DNA of 64,000 nt. Source: Leptospira interrogans (GTDB lineage: Bacteria > Spirochaetota > Leptospiria > Leptospirales > Leptospiraceae). The position numbers were made by a program, and so were the translations under genes. Below are positions 53,914-64,000 of this stretch, one piece after another. Location: positions 62,001 to 126,000 of the forward strand of contig NZ_FTNA01000003.1 of the NCBI RefSeq assembly GCF_900156205.1, in the 5' to 3' direction. Position 1 is the first letter of the stretch. Every line of letters begins with the position of its first letter. The notes under the pieces are model-generated. The model made no database searches. It was not told where the DNA came from and saw only the letters and a list, made by a program, of their open reading frames with translations.

Positions 53914-54674
53914 AAAGTTCGTTAGAAATTTAAAGTTTGTTCCAAAATTTGCCAGACCCTTTTTTAGAATGTGTCTTTATTCCGGAAGTCAAAACTGAAT
54001 ACCATTCTACCGGTGCTGTAAAATAATACAACACCTTACCGATCACTAAAATCCTTCCCAAAGGTTTGTAAAAAATCACTTTTGGAATCTTTGAAGATGA
54101 TAATTTCTTTTTACAGTGATTTGACATTCTATTACTATACTACTGATTTTGATAAAATTCAGTACCGTAAATTTTGATCACAACACTCTGCTTGATTGAA
54201 CTTAAAATTTTACTGATTCTTATAAAATTCAAAGTGAGTTCAACGATTGAAAATTCGGGCGAATCCGGCGTCGCCGGACCGCGCTTTCAGCTCCGATCAA
54301 CAAATTGAAAGTTCGCTTGAAAACAAAAACTTTTTATAAATTCAATTTGTTGATCACGCCTCAATCGCTTTCGCATTGAATTATACCGAAGTTTACTTTC
54401 AATTCAGAGACACGTTTTTGAAAGTTTATCTTTCTCTTCTAAAAATTGAAGATAAAACTATAATAAACCCGAGCTACTATTCTATTTTTGAAAATTGAGA
54501 AACTATCACAAAACTTAAAAATCACAATTTTTGTCACTATATTCTAACTATTACTTTATCGTTAAAATCCAACTTACACCTGTACTAAATTGTAAGAACT
54601 CCCAAAGCCCTTCCGAATTTTAGATTGACTCTCTCGTTTCTATACACGATTCTTCCGAAGGAAAGGAGTCTCTC
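53914..54674. other. gap with a family F repeat
   Basis: The family F element is at 54231-54396. A 65-codon frame at 53930-54127 upstream of the permease lacks a ribosome site; I leave it out. Remainder AT-rich. Confidence 0.55.
54231..54396 (-). repeat. two-stem structured repeat (family F), full copy
   Basis: The left end AAAGTGAGTTCAACGATTG resembles family A ends. Hairpin TCCGGCG/CGCCGGA, core (minus strand) GGAGCTGAAAGCGCGGTCC, outer stem CAACAAATTGAA/TTCAATTTGTTG, and ACGCCTCAATCGCTTTCGC. Confidence 0.8.
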
Positions 54675-55148
54675 ATGAAATTTCGTTCTATTGTCATTCT
54701 TATGTTCGCCGTTTTTTTTACATCTGGCGCGCTATTCGCAGAAAAATCTACTGAGGAACATATTAAATCGCTTTCTTCCGGTTCCGATTCCGAAAAATAC
54801 GAATCTGCAGTTGCTCTTGGAAAGAACAAAGAAAAATCCGCAATTCCGGAACTAATCCAACTTTTAAATCGTAACAACGAACCTAAAATCGCAACGGCTG
54901 CAGCGATCTCTTTGGGAAAAATAGCGGAACCTGGTGATTCTACAATCGCTTTAAAAAACAAAATTATTTCCTCCGAAAACGGAGATATAGTTTATGCTTC
55001 TTTGGCTTCTCTTTTAAACATTACCACAAAAAATGAAAAGTTAGAAGATTCTACAAAAGAAGCCTTTGAATACGCAGATAAAAATCGTAGAAGTGATGAA
55101 TTTGTAGCGGATCTTTTAGACCTAATCAAAAAGAAACTCAAACTCTAA
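54675..55148 (+). CDS. exported HEAT-repeat protein
   Basis: 157 residues. A signal peptide (1-22, ending GALFAEKS) is followed by HEAT-like helical repeats: SEKYESAVALGKNKEKSAIPELIQLLNRN and PKIATAAAISLGKIAEPGDSTIALKNKI. Such repeats mediate protein-protein contacts in the periplasm. AAGGAAAGGAG precedes the ATG. It stands alone; a larger HEAT-repeat protein is encoded at 59616-60956. Confidence 0.85.
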   Translation: MKFRSIVILMFAVFFTSGALFAEKSTEEHIKSLSSGSDSEKYESAVALGKNKEKSAIPELIQLLNRNNEPKIATAAAISLGKIAEPGDSTIALKNKIISSENGDIVYASLASLLNITTKNEKLEDSTKEAFEYADKNRRSDEFVADLLDLIKKKLKL

Positions 55149-55586
55149 TCCCCTTTCAACTTGTTCCAAAAGTTGATAACAAAAACTCGTTTAGGTCTTA
55201 AGCGAGATTCTACGCAGAAAATAATCAAGACGTTATGCTTTCCTTTTGGAAAGCATTGTCCTGTTTAATCAAGTTTACAGTTTATCCTCTAATTACAGTT
55301 AAATATGATTCGTTTTTTATCATCCACATAAGAAACCACTCTGAATCGATTCTTATAAGAATAAGTGCCATAATTAAATAGACTCTGATTTCAATGCAAA
55401 AGGGATCGATGCAGAGTCAAGTTATTGAAATTAAAGAAATTGAATATATTACCGTAACACACAATAACTTGACTGGAGCTAAAGAGCCCGGTCCGGCTGC
55501 ACTGCAGCCGGATTCGTCCAAATTTTCTTACGTTGAACTAGATTTCATTACAAAATCCCATTTAAATAAAAAACATTAGGTATCCT
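55149..55586. other. gap with a family F repeat
   Basis: The family F element at 55394-55549 covers a third of the gap. A 61-codon frame at 55394-55579 is that element's shadow. No terminator seen for either convergent gene apart from the repeat's own hairpins. Confidence 0.6.
55394..55549 (+). repeat. two-stem structured repeat (family F), full copy
   Basis: AAAGGGATCGATGCAGAGTC, outer stem GTCAAGTTATTG/CAATAACTTGAC, core TGGAGCTAAAGAGCCCGGTC, and hairpin TCCGGCTGCA/TGCAGCCGGA followed by TTCGTCC and a family A-like right end TTTTCTTACGTTGAACT. Stems differ from 21550-21762 but keep pairing. Confidence 0.8.
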
Positions 55587-56873
55587 TTATATAGCTCTGA
55601 GCAAGCGATTCCATTCGATCCGAATTTCTTCCAAAGTCAGTTCTCTTCTACCTAAATCTTCGGAAATCTTTTTTAAAATCGGCTGCAACCTACCAGCTTC
55701 TTCTAAGGTAATGTTTTCCCCTGCATCTTTTAAAATACAATAGACCGCACTTTTACCCGATTGATTTGTAAATTCGATTCTGTCCCCCTCCGGCCTTCCG
55801 ATCAACGCGGCGTCAAACGCGCGATAGGCGCCTTTTTGTAGATGGCGTGTTTTTGCGACTCCGTCTTGATGAATTCCGGATCGATGAGAAATGACGTCTT
55901 CTCCAATCAAAGGCGCTTTTTCATAAATTGGAATCTCCGATAGATAAGAAACCAAACGAGATGTTTCATAGATCGTCGAAAAATTTAAAGGGACTTCAAC
56001 TCCGCAGTTATGAAGAGCAATTGCCACTTCATATGTGTTTGTATTTCCCGCCCTCTCTCCAAGTCCGTTTAACGCCGTCTCCAATTGAACCGCTCCTGCA
56101 AAGTAAGATTCTACCGTAGTCGCAGTCGCCATTCCAAGATCATTATGTGTATGAATCGAAATTCTTGTATCCTCTGGCAATAAATTAGCAACCGCCTTTA
56201 CCATAGAAACAAAAAGCCAAGGACGATAACGTTCGACGGTGTTGGGAAGATTTACAACATCGGCTCCGTTATTCAAAGCGATTTGAAACGCTTCCGCAGC
56301 AAAATCTAAGTTTTCCAAAGAATCTCCGAAATGTTCTCCTGAAAATTGAACTTCACCTTTTGATCCTACAAGACTTTTTGCATAAGCCACTGACTGGGAA
56401 ATCCTATCTAAAACTTTTTCAGGAGTTATCTTCAATACGTTTTGAATCGTAAACGCAGATACAGGATATACGATGTGAATCCTTGGTTTTGGAGCAAACC
56501 GTATCGCCTTCCAAGAAACTTCGATTTCTTTTTCCACAGCTCTAGATAAAGAAGATATGACTACGTTATCCGGTGCAATCGAAGAAAGATATTTACAGGC
56601 TTCAAATTCTTGGTTGTTAGAAGAAGCAAATCCTACTTCAATTCCTTGTACTCCTAGTTTTAAAAGTTGTTTAAAGATTGTTTCTTTTTGTTCTAAATTC
56701 CAAGGTCTACGAAGTGCTTGGTTTCCGTCTCTTAAAGTCACGTCCATAAAAAAAGGAAGATGTTTAGGAATTGGAGTTTGAAGATCCGAGAAGAACTTTA
56801 CATTTCTTTGATCTTCGGAAACGGAAAGGTCACGCACTATAGACTCATTTTCCGATTGTGAATCTTGTTTCAT
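55587..56873 (-). CDS. leuA: 2-isopropylmalate synthase, short form without regulatory domain
   Basis: 428 residues of the LeuA/homocitrate/citramalate synthase family. [16 protein letters not shown] carries the catalytic Arg-Asp and [13 protein letters not shown] the metal-binding Hx[19 protein letters not shown] follows. After a linker domain (to about residue 425) the protein stops, so the C-terminal leucine-binding regulatory domain of standard LeuA (about 510-560 residues in all) is missing. It condenses acetyl-CoA with 2-oxoisovalerate by inference. AAGGAG seven bases before the ATG. A leucine-rich leader peptide and attenuator precede it, which supports the LeuA rather than citramalate or homocitrate assignment and may replace allosteric control. 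Confidence 0.88.
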   Translation of the reverse strand: MKQDSQSENESIVRDLSVSEDQRNVKFFSDLQTPIPKHLPFFMDVTLRDGNQALRRPWNLEQKETIFKQLLKLGVQGIEVGFASSNNQEFEACKYLSSIAPDNVVISSLSRAVEKEIEVSWKAIRFAPKPRIHIVYPVSAFTIQNVLKITPEKVLDRISQSVAYAKSLVGSKGEVQFSGEHFGDSLENLDFAAEAFQIALNNGADVVNLPNTVERYRPWLFVSMVKAVANLLPEDTRISIHTHNDLGMATATTVESYFAGAVQLETALNGLGERAGNTNTYEVAIALHNCGVEVPLNFSTIYETSRLVSYLSEIPIYEKAPLIGEDVISHRSGIHQDGVAKTRHLQKGAYRAFDAALIGRPEGDRIEFTNQSGKSAVYCILKDAGENITLEEAGRLQPILKKISEDLGRRELTLEEIRIEWNRLLRAI

Positions 56874-56932
56874 TGTTTTCTCCTTTTACCGGCCAGTCCA
56901 GGAGAGGGATTTTCCGAACAGAGATGAACTCG

Positions 56933-57000
56933 GAAATAAAAAAGCCCACTCCAGGAGGAGCAGGCTCGTGTATTTTTTTACAACTCTACCAGCTCCCCCT
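56933..57000 (-). promoter_or_regulatory. leucine attenuator: anti-terminator and terminator of leuA
   Basis: Minus strand. The terminator AGCCTGCTCC/GGAGTGGGCT (56943-56966) has a four-base loop and is followed by TTTTTTATTT. An anti-terminator forms when GGGGGAGC (about 56991-57000) pairs with GCTCCTCC of the terminator's 5' arm. The same GGGGGAG can instead pair with CTCCTCC, the Leu codons at the end of the leader peptide. Ribosome stalling at those codons for want of Leu-tRNA should release GGGGGAGC and favour read-through into leuA. Confidence 0.85.
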
Positions 57001-57058
57001 AACTAAGGAGGAGTAAAAGCTCAATAGTAAGCGTTAGTAGAGTTACGTTGCGAAACAT
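56999..57058 (-). CDS. leuA leader peptide (19 residues, 8 Leu)
   Basis: Reading from ATG at 57058: MFRNVTLLTLTIELLLLLS, stop TAG at 57001-56999. Five consecutive Leu codons (CTT TTA CTC CTC CTT) come just before the end, with three more upstream. This is the layout of amino-acid attenuator leader peptides. The ribosome site upstream is weak (GAG at about ten bases) and TATTAT lies directly before the ATG, so the transcription start may be close to the start codon. The frame is too short for standard gene finders. Confidence 0.82.
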   Translation of the reverse strand: MFRNVTLLTLTIELLLLLS

Positions 57059-57209
57059 ATAATATCAGACTCAATCGGATTCTTTAAAAATACAAGTATT
57101 TTTTAGAATGAAATCAAAGCTTATGGATTCACTTACAGCGCGTTCGAAAACCTGCCGAGCGATTCGTAAAGAGCGAGACATTGAGTTATCCCAGCGACTC
57201 ATAGGGAGC

Positions 57210-57498
57210 ATCACCTTACCCACAAGTTAATAGGATTTTAGAATGAGAAGAATCAAAATGCACATTTTTCAAGTGTTCCGACAAGAATGAGTCTTTTTAC
57301 TTGCAAAAAGTATGTTTTTCTGATAGAGAAAAATTTTCCGAACCTTACCACCTCCGTCCCCCACCCAAAAATAGGAAAAACTCAACACAACGCTCTCTAT
57401 GAATCGCGTTGTGGGGTGGGAACTAAGTTTTACAGAGGATTTGTCGTAATTCCGACAGATTTATATTGAGATCAAATATTTGTGGGTAAGGTTATGAT
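57210..57498 (+). repeat. family C inverted-end repeat
   Basis: Ends ATCACCTTACCCACAAGTT and TTTGTGGGTAAGGTTATGAT are inverted. Shared blocks TTTTTCAAGTGTTCCGACAA and AACGCTCTCTATGAATCGCG. Confidence 0.8.
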
Positions 57499-57667
57499 AG
57501 GGAGTGAACGCATTGAGTTTTCACTTTATTAGAAAGATCAAGCTGCAGTAATTAAAACAGAACGCTTTCTAAACTCAAATCTCACTTTCTATTGGCGCTC
57601 GACGGGTTGTCCTTAACACTACGCCTAGCGTTATTGAGTTTCCGCTGCAATCCATAGTGAGCAGTGC

Positions 57668-57699
<32 letters not shown>

Positions 57700-57748
57700 T
57701 TTCAATTTCAAAACCTATTCCATTTTTTGTAGGTGAAGTTTTCGAAAA

Positions 57749-57991
57749 TGTGGGAACTACCACAGATCACGATTTTACGAACAAGTTCTAAAATTGTAAG
57801 AGTTCCCACATCATTTTACGGACAAACCTAAGTTTTGTGTGAATTTCCTCTCACACTTGAATACGACAGGTTCAATTGTTATAAACTTCTATTTTTTAAA
57901 TTGTGGTAGTTCCCACATTTAAGGAATCGATCTATAAAATTCAAATTCCAGCTTTTTTCAGAATTATGAATTCCTTATGTTAAACACACAT
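57749..57991 (+). repeat. family A composite element, degraded
   Basis: Contains AATCACGAT-like GATCACGATTTTACGAACAA in one orientation and GGAATCGATCTATAAAATTC in the other. The right end ATGTTAAACACACATAAT is a decayed inverted end. Confidence 0.55.
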
Positions 57992-58169
57992 AATCCTTAA
58001 AATAAAAATTGATCTCAAAACAAAAACAAGACGTAATTTGTAGGAACTCCACTAAAACCGAGCCTTTTCTAAAATTTAGTTTTTAGTTACCGAACGATTT
58101 TTAATTAATTTCGTTTTATCCTTTCAAACAGTTTAAAAAATGTACAAATTCTATCACAAAGAGATTTGA

Positions 58170-59024
58170 ATGCACCTTTATATCTTTCCAGTTATAGCGA
58201 CCATTTTCTTTTTTGTTTCTAGTTCTTTGTTTGGTGAAAATTTAAAACTAGATTTAGAACAAACGAACGAAATTCTAAAACATATTCAAAAAGATCATAG
58301 AATCGGTTGGGAAAATCTAGAAACTCAAATCGATTTCAATCTTCTCAAAGACAAGATCAATAAAGGATCTAAATCAGAAGTTTTAAAAATATTTAACGAA
58401 ATCAAACAAACCAATCGTCTCAAAAACCTTCATCAAGTCGATTTCAATCAAGATGGTAAATTGGATTTAATTTATGATCCTGAAAATCCTACTCAAGATT
58501 TTGTACTAATTTTTTTAAACACTTCGAAGGGTTACAAATTGCTCTATAATCGCGGTGGAATGATCGTGGATTTTAAACGTTCTCAAAAATTTGTAACATT
58601 TTATATAAAAGCTCCTTCTTGTTGTTGTCTTCAATATGGTTCTTTAGAAATTCTTAATTTTGATTTCGACTCCAATCAACTTAAAAGCCAAATATCCGTT
58701 TCTTATTCTGGAGTTTTACATCAGCCTACACAACTCGAATATTTCAAACGTTTTAAAGTTTCTAAAAATTCAGCGAAACTAAGAACGGCTTCGGTAATCG
58801 ACGACAAAGAAATTCCGGACCCTTGTTCGGATCAAAAAATTCAGGGGAATAGGATCGATTTATACAATACAAATTTTGAAGGTTTTGCACTTTCAAACAA
58901 ATTGAACGAAAAACAGATGCCTGATTGGTATTTCGTTTTGATTCCCTCCCCTTACATAAAAGATAAGGTCTATAACTTAGGCTGGTTTCAAAAACAGGAT
59001 TTAGAATTGATAGACACAAAATAA
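58170..59024 (+). CDS. exported protein with EF-hand/FG-GAP-like motif, unknown
   Basis: 284 residues. The signal peptide (1-22, ending SSLFGEN) is followed by a helical segment and then VDFNQDGKLDLIYDP (about 91-105), the DxNxDGxxD calcium loop seen in dockerin, EF-hand and FG-GAP proteins. The middle has APSCCCLQYGSLEIL, an uncommon Cys triplet, and the C-terminal third is probably beta-rich. GAGATTTG upstream of the ATG is an adequate ribosome site. Likely periplasmic or surface exposed; no partner gene next to it. Confidence 0.75.
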   Translation: MHLYIFPVIATIFFFVSSSLFGENLKLDLEQTNEILKHIQKDHRIGWENLETQIDFNLLKDKINKGSKSEVLKIFNEIKQTNRLKNLHQVDFNQDGKLDLIYDPENPTQDFVLIFLNTSKGYKLLYNRGGMIVDFKRSQKFVTFYIKAPSCCCLQYGSLEILNFDFDSNQLKSQISVSYSGVLHQPTQLEYFKRFKVSKNSAKLRTASVIDDKEIPDPCSDQKIQGNRIDLYNTNFEGFALSNKLNEKQMPDWYFVLIPSPYIKDKVYNLGWFQKQDLELIDTK

Positions 59025-59053
59025 ATTGGCTTTAACTATAAACCTTATATCAA

Positions 59054-59236
59054 GATGAATTTGGCGGTTGAAAATAGGAGCGAATCCCGCCAATAATTTG
59101 TAAAAGAAAGATCAAATGGAATAGGCGGGACCGGGCTCTCAGCTCCAGTCAAGTTATTGTGTGTTATAGTGATACATTCAATTTTTTCAATTCCAATAAC
59201 TTGACTCCGCATCGATCCCTTTCGCGTTTAGAGAAC
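59054..59236 (-). repeat. two-stem structured repeat (family F), full copy
   Basis: Minus-strand core GGAGCTGAGAGCCCGGTCCC; the hairpin uses CCCGCC/GGCGGG instead of TCCGGCC/GGCCGGA. Outer stem GTCAAGTTATTG/CAATAACTTGAC, then CCGCATCGATCCCTTTCGCG. Substitutions on both sides of the hairpin keep the pairing. Confidence 0.8.
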
Positions 59237-59361
59237 AGACGAACTTCGTTTCATCGCACTAAACAAAAGACTGACAACCTATAAGCGGCCCTCGACTGTT
59301 TATATATTTTCTCTAAAAAACAATATAAATTAATATTTAATAAAATACTAATACATTTAAA

Positions 59362-59454
59362 TAGAGTTTTGAAAAAACAATCCTTCGTATGTTTTCTATT
59401 TTGTGAAAACGGCCGATTGAAGCAACTTGTTAATGAAATTATTAAATAATTCTA
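59362..59454 (+). repeat. family B element, decayed, TA on both sides
   Basis: 93 bp; left GAGTTTTGAAAAAACA, centre TTTTCTATTTTGTGAAAACG, right AATTATTAAATAATTC; TA at 59362-59363 and 59453-59454. Confidence 0.7.
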
Positions 59455-59615
59455 ACGATAATCCGGGAAACCTCGATCCACAAATTGTCTTTTTTTAAGA
59501 AGACAAAAAAAGTTAATCAATTAAAAATTGTATTAGAAAAATTTTATAGAATAGAAATGAGCTACTGTCTTCTATTTCGCTCTGATGGCCGTTCGACAGG
59601 ATTTTAAATCGAGAT

Positions 59616-60952
59616 CTAAGGAATTTTAGGTGGGAATTTCAGGTTCAAAATTTCGCGTAATGTGTTCTCTAATTCGGTGCGAAGAGTTTGTTCGTTTTCG
59701 GATACATACGCTTCAAAGATAGAAGGCAAACTATCCGGATCGTTGATCGTTCGGATCGTGTTTACCGCTTCGATTCTTAGATTCAGTTTTTCTCTCGGAT
59801 TTCTAGCAAGAACGAGTAACGCAGGAACCGCATTTTTATCCTTAAGCTCTCCTAAAGAATGAATGAGCTGCCACTTAACCGCATTCTCTTTTTCTTCTGA
59901 TAAAATTTTTGTAAGTTCAAATGCATTTGTATTTGCTCCTAACTTTCCCACCGCGTAAGCCGCTTTTGTTCTTAACTCTGCATCTTCTGCGTTAGTCAAC
60001 ACCGCAAGAATACCTTGACCTCCTCCGTTGTTTCCAAGATCCAATAATAGATCGATCATTCTCGCCCTTAAAAACGAATTGTCTTCCTTTACCAATTGAT
60101 CGGATACAGCTTTGGCTCCTTGTTTATCTTGGTAGAGTAACAACGCTTCTAAAGAAATTCTTCGTATATCTGAATTAGAGTCGTTAAGCCCTTTGTAAAA
60201 CAAAGATAAATATTGACGGCCTTTTTTATTTTTAAGAATTTCTAATGCGACCATTTTCACGTCATCGTCCGGATCGTTAGTGGCAGATTTTTGAAACTGT
60301 GAAAATTTATCAGTCATTCCAAGTCGATTGATCGCTATGAGATATTTCTTTCTCACTCCTGGACTTTCATCATTCGCTAATTTATGAATCTGATTTTGAA
60401 TCCTCTCGTCTTTAATAATCAAAGAGGATTCCAAAAAATACATTCTATGCACCGGATCTTTAGACAAGGACATATCCAGTAAAATCGGTAAGGCCCTATC
60501 GTCCTTTAATAAATTCATCAATCGATAACTTAGAGTTCTTACTTGTGTTTCGGGATCACTAAACGCAGCAATCACCGAATAGATCAGTCGTTTTTCTTTT
60601 TTCTTTTCAGCCAATAGTAGAATTTCTTTTTTCAAATTTACATTAGTCGTCTTTTGAAAGACCAAGTCCAAAACTACCACCCAATTTGGTGCGAGACCGT
60701 CCAAATCCTCTAATTCAGAAAATAGCTTTAAAATCGCAACCTGAGCCTTTTCTTCAATGGATTCGTTTTGGAATATAGTAGGTAATTCCTTTACGAGATC
60801 CAATCTGTTTTTGGCTCGTATCTCTGTAATTGCCGTGGCTTGTAATTTAGAAAAATTGAATACTTTTTCTTTAAATTCGTCTTTAGGTGTTTCCGCTGCT
60901 TGAATCGAAGTTATAAAAAGGAATGAAATCAAAAACGTTAAGAAGTAACTTT

Positions 60953-60956
<4 letters not shown>
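59616..60956 (-). CDS. exported HEAT-repeat protein, CTG start
   Basis: 446 residues from a CTG at 60956; the first TTG (60932) would cut the signal peptide short. CTG is favoured because GGGAGGG lies six bases upstream and because it gives a full signal peptide, (M)[21 protein letters not shown]. The CTG overlaps the TGA of the upstream TPR gene as CTGA, like an ATGA coupling. The mature protein is a run of about ten HEAT-like repeats, such as [28 protein letters not shown] and [19 protein letters not shown]. Probably a periplasmic scaffold working with the TPR protein; no enzyme domain is visible. Confidence 0.85.
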
Positions 60957-63919
<2,963 letters not shown>

Positions 63920-63949
63920 TCTTACCATTGTGGTAAGTTAAAATATCTA

Positions 63950-63972
63950 TATTAGGACATTTTGTCCTAATA
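63950..63972. promoter_or_regulatory. perfect 10-bp inverted repeat upstream of ribH
   Basis: TATTAGGACA and TGTCCTAATA separated by TTT. It lies 66 bases upstream of the ribH start. A second, shorter palindrome CTTACC-ATTGT-GGTAAG is at about 63921-63937. The size and symmetry fit an operator for a dimeric repressor, but the regulator is not identifiable. Confidence 0.6.
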
Positions 63973-64000
63973 TTATAGTCAAGGATAAATCTCTTGTTAT

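Larger units (their letters stand above)
59025..59615. other. gap with family F and family B repeats
   Basis: Family F at 59054-59236 and family B at 59362-59454. The rest is AT-rich; no gene. Confidence 0.6.

Noticed and set aside
53930..54127. 65-codon frame 16 bases upstream of the LptF/LptG gene
   Set aside because: No ribosome site and no recognisable feature; close spacing alone is not enough.

Overview
The window looks like chromosome from a pathogenic Leptospira. It is AT-rich, coding density is low, and many neighbouring gene groups read as spirochaete versions of familiar operons. Noncoding gaps of 0.3 to 2 kb are packed with short interspersed repeats. I could not run any search, so the genus is an inference from gene content and style.

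Layout. 1-555 is the start of an adenosine deaminase gene running off the left edge. 2.0-7.4 kb holds single genes: an alpha/beta hydrolase, two unknowns, a GNAT-type acyltransferase and a PiT-like membrane transporter. 8.4-11.4 kb (minus) is a four-gene operon of three unknowns and a DPM1-like glycosyltransferase. 12.2-18.5 kb (plus) carries rpsT, tRNA-Val, glmM, glmS, a GlmU-like acetyltransferase and an acyl-CoA carboxylase subunit. 19.7-21.5 kb is amtB-glnK behind a clear sigma-54 promoter. 22-26.3 kb is a DUF4178 protein, a small membrane protein and a membrane-fused spermidine synthase homologue. 26.3-29.2 kb has a small unknown, a GC-rich DUF1877 gene and a c-type cytochrome-like protein. 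29.2-35.8 kb (minus) is a housekeeping operon ispE, tRNA-Gln, glmU (uridylyltransferase part only), prs, rplY/ctc, pth, ftsH and an EVE-domain gene. Its order resembles the Bacillus ispE-glmU-prs-ctc-pth-ftsH region.

36.3-48 kb holds two WYL regulators of the PafC and PafB types, set 9.6 kb apart by repeat-rich DNA carrying a GT-C-like membrane protein, an IS3 transposase relic and a short UvrD-like helicase. 48-55 kb has small membrane, coiled-coil and HEAT proteins, a zinc alcohol dehydrogenase homologue and an LptF/LptG permease. 55.6-57.1 kb (minus) is a short-form LeuA preceded by a textbook leucine attenuator. 58-59 kb is a secreted unknown. 59.6-63.9 kb (minus) is the operon ribH-nusB-TPR-HEAT.

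The genes combine into recognisable physiology: UDP-GlcNAc synthesis (glmM, glmS and a GlmU split over two loci), nitrogen uptake (amtB-glnK), leucine synthesis, protein quality control (ftsH) and riboflavin synthesis.

The most unusual content is between the genes: at least five families of short repeats with inverted ends. Some have TA or 4-5 bp target duplications, and one is a two-hairpin element whose stems covary. Other items worth attention are a Pth homologue lacking most catalytic residues, a CTG start overlapping a stop codon, and the leuA attenuator.
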